DNA of 9,376 bases from Alphaproteobacteria bacterium UBA2723. Lineage in GTDB: Bacteria > Pseudomonadota > Alphaproteobacteria > RF32 > CAG-239. Below, piece by piece: positions 5,629 to 9,376 of the stretch; position 1 is the stretch's first letter; each line of letters begins with the position of its first letter. Both the position numbers and the translations under genes were made by a program. The stretch is taken from the NCBI GenBank assembly GCA_002353835.1, contig DEKL01000034.1, forward strand, positions 1 to 9,376. The letters run 5' to 3'. The notes under the pieces were generated by a model. It had not been told where the DNA came from and searched no databases. It worked only from the letters and a program-made list of their open reading frames with translations.

Positions 5629-7080
5629 ATGGCAAAGAAACCGGTAAGAAGACAAGCTTCTGTAACGCCTGCGATAACAGCCGAGATGACTGAGCAAATG
5701 GCAACCTATCGTCATGACGATTTAGCAACATATAACCGTGAGTTAAAAGCGGAAAATTTCAACAGTGAAGAAGAATATCGCGCGGCTTTACTTAACCAAT
5801 ATGAAGATTTGCGTTACCAAGAATATAACTACACTGTCAGAAACGAAACCTTAAAAGCCTATAACCTTTCTTGTGACGGCAGAAAAGCCGGTATCAACCC
5901 CAATAACGCATGGGGCGGTTATCATGAATATCCGCAATTTTTACGCCAACACACCGAACACGCCGATAGCGCCCAAGTTCAGCAATTTCCGGAATTATGC
6001 ACTAATCCGAAATATATGAACACTCATAAAAATATCAAGAAAGACGGTACTGTCAAAAGTGTTGGTGCATACACTTGTGCTATAACATCAACCGCTTTGC
6101 AAATGCAAATCTGCGATAAAATGGGTTATGACAACAACAGCATCATTATCAATAAAAAAAGTTATGCCAGTGCTGTCGGTGCGGCAACCTGTGTACCTGA
6201 ACAATATCAGATAAACGGTGATGGTAAAAAGACCTTAAATCAGATGATTTTATCCGGAGAAATCGGTGTCGGTGATGAAGTTTCCATCTACCCCAAACCG
6301 AATAATAAGAAAAAAGACAACACCGTTGTCACCGCTTCCGGTAAACATTGCATCACCATTGCCGCGGTCAACCGCAATAAAAGCGGCGAAATTATCGGTT
6401 TCACTTATCAGGCAAACAATGTTGAGGCTTTCCGTGATGTTGATATCCATGACAACAACGGGCAAGGCGGAAAACTGGTTTATAACGCCGTCAAAACCCA
6501 CGTTTGGATGGAAGACAAAATAAAGGAAGAACGCACCAAATTAAGCCAAAAGACCACCGAAGAATTGGCCGCGGAAGTTTCTGCCACGCGCCAAAGAACA
6601 GGAGACCTGATTGATAATTTACAAAAAACCGAACAGTATGCCGCCAGCCACAGAAAAGGCAACATGCAAAACTATCTTGCAGATGCTGAGAGCTCTTTCA
6701 GACAGGAATTTAATGACAGAAAATCAAGTTATGAAATCCGCCGTATAGAGCCGACAGTCATCAGACAGGCTGACCCTGCCGTCAATATACCGACTTTGGA
6801 AGACATTAAAATACCCGAAATTAACGATAAAATAAACGGCATAGCTTCTTTTAAGGATCAGCGTTTTGATGCTAAAACGGAGGAAAGAGAAAAGGTAAAC
6901 GAAGCCACCAGAGAAAACAAACAATTAACCTCTCAACAACAAAAAACGACGACACAGCAGAAGCAAGTCCAAACGCAAAACCAAGAAGAACCTATGGCTC
7001 CGACAGCGTTACGACGCCAGAAAAAAGTAGACCCTGTCGCCATGGCTGTATGGCAACAAAAACAAACCAGAAACGGGTAA
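5629..7080 (+). CDS. Gene C: paralogue of gene B, putative cysteine peptidase-fold protein with Gln-rich tail
   Basis: 483 residues. It follows gene B domain by domain: the N-terminal region (42-81), the core with YTCAITSTAL (Cys150), DKMGYD (163-168), VGDEVSI (214-220), SGKHCITI (His240) and YQANN (Asn263/264), and the helix with SATRQR (318-323). The Cys, His and Asn-Asn positions are kept while much of the sequence between them has diverged, which favours a functional role such as a catalytic triad; the activity itself is inferred. From about 340 on, the tail is unlike gene B: loosely charged, then Gln/Thr-rich at 430-452, ending near VAMAVWQQKQ. No signal peptide or membrane segment is seen. 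It probably arose with gene B by tandem duplication that included the promoter. Confidence 0.9.
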   Translation: MAKKPVRRQASVTPAITAEMTEQMATYRHDDLATYNRELKAENFNSEEEYRAALLNQYEDLRYQEYNYTVRNETLKAYNLSCDGRKAGINPNNAWGGYHEYPQFLRQHTEHADSAQVQQFPELCTNPKYMNTHKNIKKDGTVKSVGAYTCAITSTALQMQICDKMGYDNNSIIINKKSYASAVGAATCVPEQYQINGDGKKTLNQMILSGEIGVGDEVSIYPKPNNKKKDNTVVTASGKHCITIAAVNRNKSGEIIGFTYQANNVEAFRDVDIHDNNGQGGKLVYNAVKTHVWMEDKIKEERTKLSQKTTEELAAEVSATRQRTGDLIDNLQKTEQYAASHRKGNMQNYLADAESSFRQEFNDRKSSYEIRRIEPTVIRQADPAVNIPTLEDIKIPEINDKINGIASFKDQRFDAKTEEREKVNEATRENKQLTSQQQKTTTQQKQVQTQNQEEPMAPTALRRQKKVDPVAMAVWQQKQTRNG

Positions 7081-7090
7081 TTTTTTCTTT

Positions 7091-7109
7091 ATAAAAAACT
7101 CTTTTTTAT
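7091..7109 (+). terminator. Weak AT-only hairpin after gene C
   Basis: ATAAAAAA (7091-7098) and TTTTTTAT (7102-7109) are a perfect 8-bp inverted repeat with a CTC loop. With no G-C pair in the stem it would be a poor terminator, so partial readthrough into gene D is likely. Confidence 0.3.
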
Positions 7110-7121
7110 GATGCTTTTTTG

Positions 7122-7150
7122 TTGCGAAAAGTAAATTTTCATGCTATAAT
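7122..7150 (+). promoter_or_regulatory. Promoter of gene D (TTGCGA-N17-TATAAT)
   Basis: TTGCGA at 7122-7127, a 17-bp spacer and a consensus TATAAT at 7145-7150, preceded by TTTTTTG. Start expected near 7157, leader about 33 nt with GGAGG at 7180-7184, 5 nt before the ATG. It has the best -10 of the set and the best Shine-Dalgarno, so gene D may be the most strongly expressed. Confidence 0.75.
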
Positions 7151-7189
7151 TTTCCTAATATAAGATACTATTAAAAAGCGGAGGCGACC

Positions 7190-8587
7190 ATGACTGAATA
7201 TACCAATGTAGAAGTTGTAAGCACCGGCGGTCGAACAATCATTATCGGAACTGATGCTAACGGAAAAACCTCTGTTCTTCCCCCTAAAGAGGCAGAACAA
7301 TGGATGGCAGCTCACAGGGTTGAAACAAATACTCATGAAACCGGTTCCGTTCCGCCGCAAGTTAAAAATGATGAAACAATAGAAAAGGCACACGTTGTTC
7401 AAGATACCCATGAAACCGGTTCCGTTCCGCCGCAAGTAAAAAGAGAAGCTGAGCCTCTCAAACCGATGTCTATTACTGAAAGCATGTTACAGGCAAAACT
7501 CAAAGAAAAACCGAATATTCATGTTGAAGTACCGGCTCCGGAACCCAAAAAAGAAAAGAAAAATCTTTTAACCAAAGTAAAAAATATTTTCAGAAAGAAA
7601 ACACCGGAAGAAAAAGCCGCCAAAGCTGAGGCAAAAGCTGAAAAAGAAGAAGCCAAAAGACAAAAGAAAATAGAGAAAGCGGAAAAGAAATATGAAAAAG
7701 ACGTTGCTAAAGCTGAAAAGAAATTAGCCAAAGACCCGCATAATCCGGAAGCTCAAGCAAAATATAATGAAGCCTTGGAAAAAGCCGAAAATAAACGTGA
7801 TAAAAAACTTGAAAAACTCGGTGCCCTAAAAGATGAATTTACAGAGGTTAAAGAGCCGGAATTAAAATCCACCGTTCAACCGATACCTGAACCGGAACAA
7901 CCCTTAAAAGAAGGGCAATTCCGTGATGTTTACGGTAATATCAGAAATGGTAACATCCCGCAGGCAAGAGAAAATGATGCCTATCCGCGCGAAAATGAGC
8001 CTTATCAACAAAATGAACAATCACCGCAAGAAGAACTGATGATGCTTATCTTAGAAGCGATAATGCGCAGCTATTTAGGCCCGGAATATGGCTATTGGGG
8101 CGACAGAATGAGCATGCGTGATGATATGACGGATGCATACATTGACCGCCGTACCGCAGAAGCCGAGCTGCAAAATCAGCAGACTTTGGAAAATGTCAAA
8201 GCTCAAGATGATTTAACCAATACACAGACAGTAGAACAACCGGCGCCGGCTGTTGTTGAGGTTGACCGTACGCCGTTGACAGATAAAGAGCAGAAATCCT
8301 TTGATTCTTGGATGAAAACCTGCCGTATCTCTGAAGAAGATAAGAATAAGTTGGTTGAAAATTACGGTCCGAAAGATGCCTATGACATTGTTCAAAAATG
8401 TATGGCTGAGCCGACAAACGTTATGGTAACCGCCGGACAAGGACCGACAAAATCTAAGCAGGCTATTGAATACTTTGCAAAATTAGATGTCAGCAAGCCG
8501 GAAAACAGAGCCGTAGCTGATAATATTATCGCGATGGATCCGCCAAAGTTCAATCCAACTCTGATGATGCAAACGCAAAGAGCATAA
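7190..8587 (+). CDS. Gene D: modular Lys/Glu-rich protein of unknown function, C-terminal domain shared with gene A
   Basis: 465 residues, not a family I recognise. Residues 1-43 could be a small beta-rich domain (VEVVSTGGRTIIIGTDANGK). Two copies of THETGSVPPQVK follow at 48-59 and 73-84. Residues about 119-215 are extremely rich in Lys, Glu and Ala, probably a long helix or coiled coil. A Pro/Glu/Asn-rich linker leads to a hydrophobic, aromatic segment at 282-304 (ELMMLILEAIMRSYLG, then GYW), too short and too close to charges to call a membrane helix. Residues 363-431 match the N-terminal domain of gene A. No signal peptide. It is bounded by its own promoter and a strong terminator. A scaffold, an adhesin-like or a secreted effector role are all possible; none is shown. 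Confidence 0.9.
   Translation: MTEYTNVEVVSTGGRTIIIGTDANGKTSVLPPKEAEQWMAAHRVETNTHETGSVPPQVKNDETIEKAHVVQDTHETGSVPPQVKREAEPLKPMSITESMLQAKLKEKPNIHVEVPAPEPKKEKKNLLTKVKNIFRKKTPEEKAAKAEAKAEKEEAKRQKKIEKAEKKYEKDVAKAEKKLAKDPHNPEAQAKYNEALEKAENKRDKKLEKLGALKDEFTEVKEPELKSTVQPIPEPEQPLKEGQFRDVYGNIRNGNIPQARENDAYPRENEPYQQNEQSPQEELMMLILEAIMRSYLGPEYGYWGDRMSMRDDMTDAYIDRRTAEAELQNQQTLENVKAQDDLTNTQTVEQPAPAVVEVDRTPLTDKEQKSFDSWMKTCRISEEDKNKLVENYGPKDAYDIVQKCMAEPTNVMVTAGQGPTKSKQAIEYFAKLDVSKPENRAVADNIIAMDPPKFNPTLMMQTQRA
7334..7437 (+). repeat. 29-bp perfect direct repeat inside gene D
   Basis: Bases 7334-7362 recur without change at 7409-7437, a period of 75 bp (25 codons), so the frame is kept. Each copy encodes HETGSVPPQV within the longer THETGSVPPQVK. 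The third positions are the same as well, so the duplication is recent or maintained by gene conversion. The 46 bp between the copies are not alike. Confidence 0.95.
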
Positions 8588-8599
8588 ATTTTAACAAGC

Positions 8600-8628
8600 A
8601 AAATCGCGGTTTAATACCGCGATTTTTT
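8600..8628 (+). terminator. Rho-independent terminator of gene D
   Basis: Arms AAAATCGCGGT (8600-8610) and ACCGCGATTTT (8616-8626) form a perfect 11-bp stem around TTAAT, with a T6 run ending at 8628. It closes the four-gene cluster and isolates it from the gene to its right. Confidence 0.9.
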
Positions 8629-8638
8629 ATGCCTTGTC

Positions 8639-8667
8639 TTGACAATGTATGACAATCGCTTTATATT
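8639..8667 (+). promoter_or_regulatory. Consensus promoter of queH, placing the transcript start at the ATG
   Basis: TTGACA at 8639-8644, a 17-bp spacer and TATATT at 8662-8667, a near-perfect sigma70 promoter. The base 7 nt after the -10 is 8674, the A of the start codon, so the mRNA should have no leader or almost none. No Shine-Dalgarno precedes the gene, in keeping with this. Confidence 0.8.
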
Positions 8668-8673
8668 GCCCGT

Positions 8674-9270
8674 ATGACAAACAAAGATAAAATATTGTTG
8701 CTTTCCTGCTGTGCACCCTGCTCCTGCGCCGTTATCCGTAAGTTAAAAGATGACGGTATCAATTTTGCCGTGCTTTTTTATAACCCCAATATTCACCCCA
8801 AAGAAGAATATGAAAAGCGCCGTGATGAGCAAAAAAACTTGTGCGAAAAATGGGGGATTGAATTTATAGAACTGGAATATAATCCCGAAGAATGGCTGAA
8901 AATGGCAACCCCATACAAAGACGAGCCGGAAAGAGGAAAACGTTGTTCGCTTTGCTTTGAATTTCGCTTAAAAAGAGCGATGGAATATGCCCTATCTCAA
9001 GGTTTCAGCCGAGTCGCATCAGTTTTAGGGGTATCACGCTGGAAAGATCTCTCCCAAGTCAACGCGGCCGCCGCCCTTGCCAGCGCCTCAACAGGCGCAG
9101 AATATATAGAGATTGAAGGCCGAAAGCATGGTATGCAGGAAGCCCGTTCGCGGTTAATTAAAGAGTTAAACCTTTATAACCAAACTTACTGCGGTTGCAT
9201 TTATTCTTTACAAAATCAACCAAAAAACGACACCGCATCTGATATCGGCCAACTTAAGAGAATCCCTTAG
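8674..9270 (+). CDS. queH: Epoxyqueuosine reductase QueH
   Basis: 198 residues, a usual length for QueH, the enzyme that reduces epoxyqueuosine to queuosine in the wobble position of GUN-anticodon tRNAs, replacing the cobalamin-dependent QueG. Family marks visible are LLLSCCAPCSC (Cys12, 13, 16), FYNPNIHPKEEYEKR (36-49), KRCSLCFEFRL (Cys91, 94), SRWKDLSQVN (121-130) and YCGCIYS (Cys173, 175). The clustered cysteines bind the [4Fe-4S] cluster and neighbouring metal of the family. The start is ATG 8674: no upstream in-frame start is plausible because the promoter ends at 8667. The last 20 residues are polar and probably a loose tail. It stands alone, with a terminator to its left and no queuosine neighbour in the window. 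Confidence 0.95.
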   Translation: MTNKDKILLLSCCAPCSCAVIRKLKDDGINFAVLFYNPNIHPKEEYEKRRDEQKNLCEKWGIEFIELEYNPEEWLKMATPYKDEPERGKRCSLCFEFRLKRAMEYALSQGFSRVASVLGVSRWKDLSQVNAAAALASASTGAEYIEIEGRKHGMQEARSRLIKELNLYNQTYCGCIYSLQNQPKNDTASDIGQLKRIP

Positions 9271-9330
9271 GTTGCGCGATATTTCCTTATAAAAAAATCC
9301 CAAAAACATATAGATAACTGCCGTTTTTCC

Positions 9331-9359
9331 TTGCAAATAAGAAAAATATAGCCTAAAGT
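9331..9359 (+). promoter_or_regulatory. Promoter of a gene beyond the window (TTGCAA-N17-TAAAGT)
   Basis: TTGCAA at 9331-9336, again a 17-bp spacer, and TAAAGT at 9354-9359, preceded by GTTTTTCC. The start would be near 9366. The last three bases of the window are ATG, but no Shine-Dalgarno precedes them, so the start codon of the next gene is undecided. The match to the -35 elements of genes A to C suggests that another co-expressed gene follows. Confidence 0.55.
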
Positions 9360-9376
9360 TCTGCTATCGTTAAATG

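Noticed and set aside
2244..8587. Secretion signal in the C-termini of genes A to D (short polar or basic ends)
   Set aside because: The ends (GNQNG, RMRQRQ, QTRNG, QTQRA) are too short and varied to tell from chance, and no secretion system gene is in the window.
2244..8587. Toxin-antitoxin, CRISPR, or known phage-defence operon
   Set aside because: No nuclease, ATPase, transferase or repeat-spacer pattern is seen, and each gene has its own promoter rather than a tight operon layout.

Overview
The window looks like a piece of chromosome from an AT-rich Gram-negative bacterium. The grounds are a twin-arginine (Tat) signal on the first full gene, QueH-type queuosine synthesis, sigma70-like promoters and moderate GC. 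The overall style suggests a host-associated alphaproteobacterium, but no taxonomic marker in the window proves this, so the assignment is only a guess.

Layout. (1) Positions 1-175 hold the hydrophobic C-terminal end of an upstream membrane protein and a rho-independent terminator. (2) Positions 254-1495 encode a Tat-exported aldo/keto reductase with two C-terminal Cys4 iron-sulfur motifs. (3) Positions 1496-1978 hold no convincing gene. This stretch is locally GC-rich, with a diverged repeat pair, a nested hairpin and a large imperfect inverted repeat, and it ends in a bidirectional terminator. (4) tRNA-Ala(GGC) lies on the minus strand at 1979-2054 with its own promoter. (5) Positions 2244-8587 hold four large, same-strand proteins of unknown function, named A to D here. 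Each has its own promoter and none has a signal peptide or membrane segment. (6) Positions 8674-9270 encode QueH, apparently on a leaderless transcript. (7) Another promoter of the same style starts at 9331, pointing out of the window.

The four-gene cluster is the part worth attention. B and C are paralogues. They share an N-terminal region, a core with conserved Cys, His and Asn-Asn positions suggestive of a papain/C39-like cysteine peptidase fold, and a post-core helix, but their charged or Gln-rich tails differ. A and D share a domain of about 70 residues that is N-terminal in A and C-terminal in D. A also has a middle region faintly like phage lysozyme, without an aligned catalytic Glu. 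D carries a near-exact internal duplication and a long Lys/Glu-rich helical region. All four promoters have the form TTGCRA-N17-TAnnAT with short leaders of about 27-33 nt, and those of B and C are nearly the same from the -35 region to the start codon. Together these look like a co-expressed, modular, recombining family, possibly effectors or cell-surface/cell-structure factors. That role is inference, not shown by the sequence.

The aldo/keto reductase, the tRNA and QueH are ordinary neighbours and show no functional link to the cluster.
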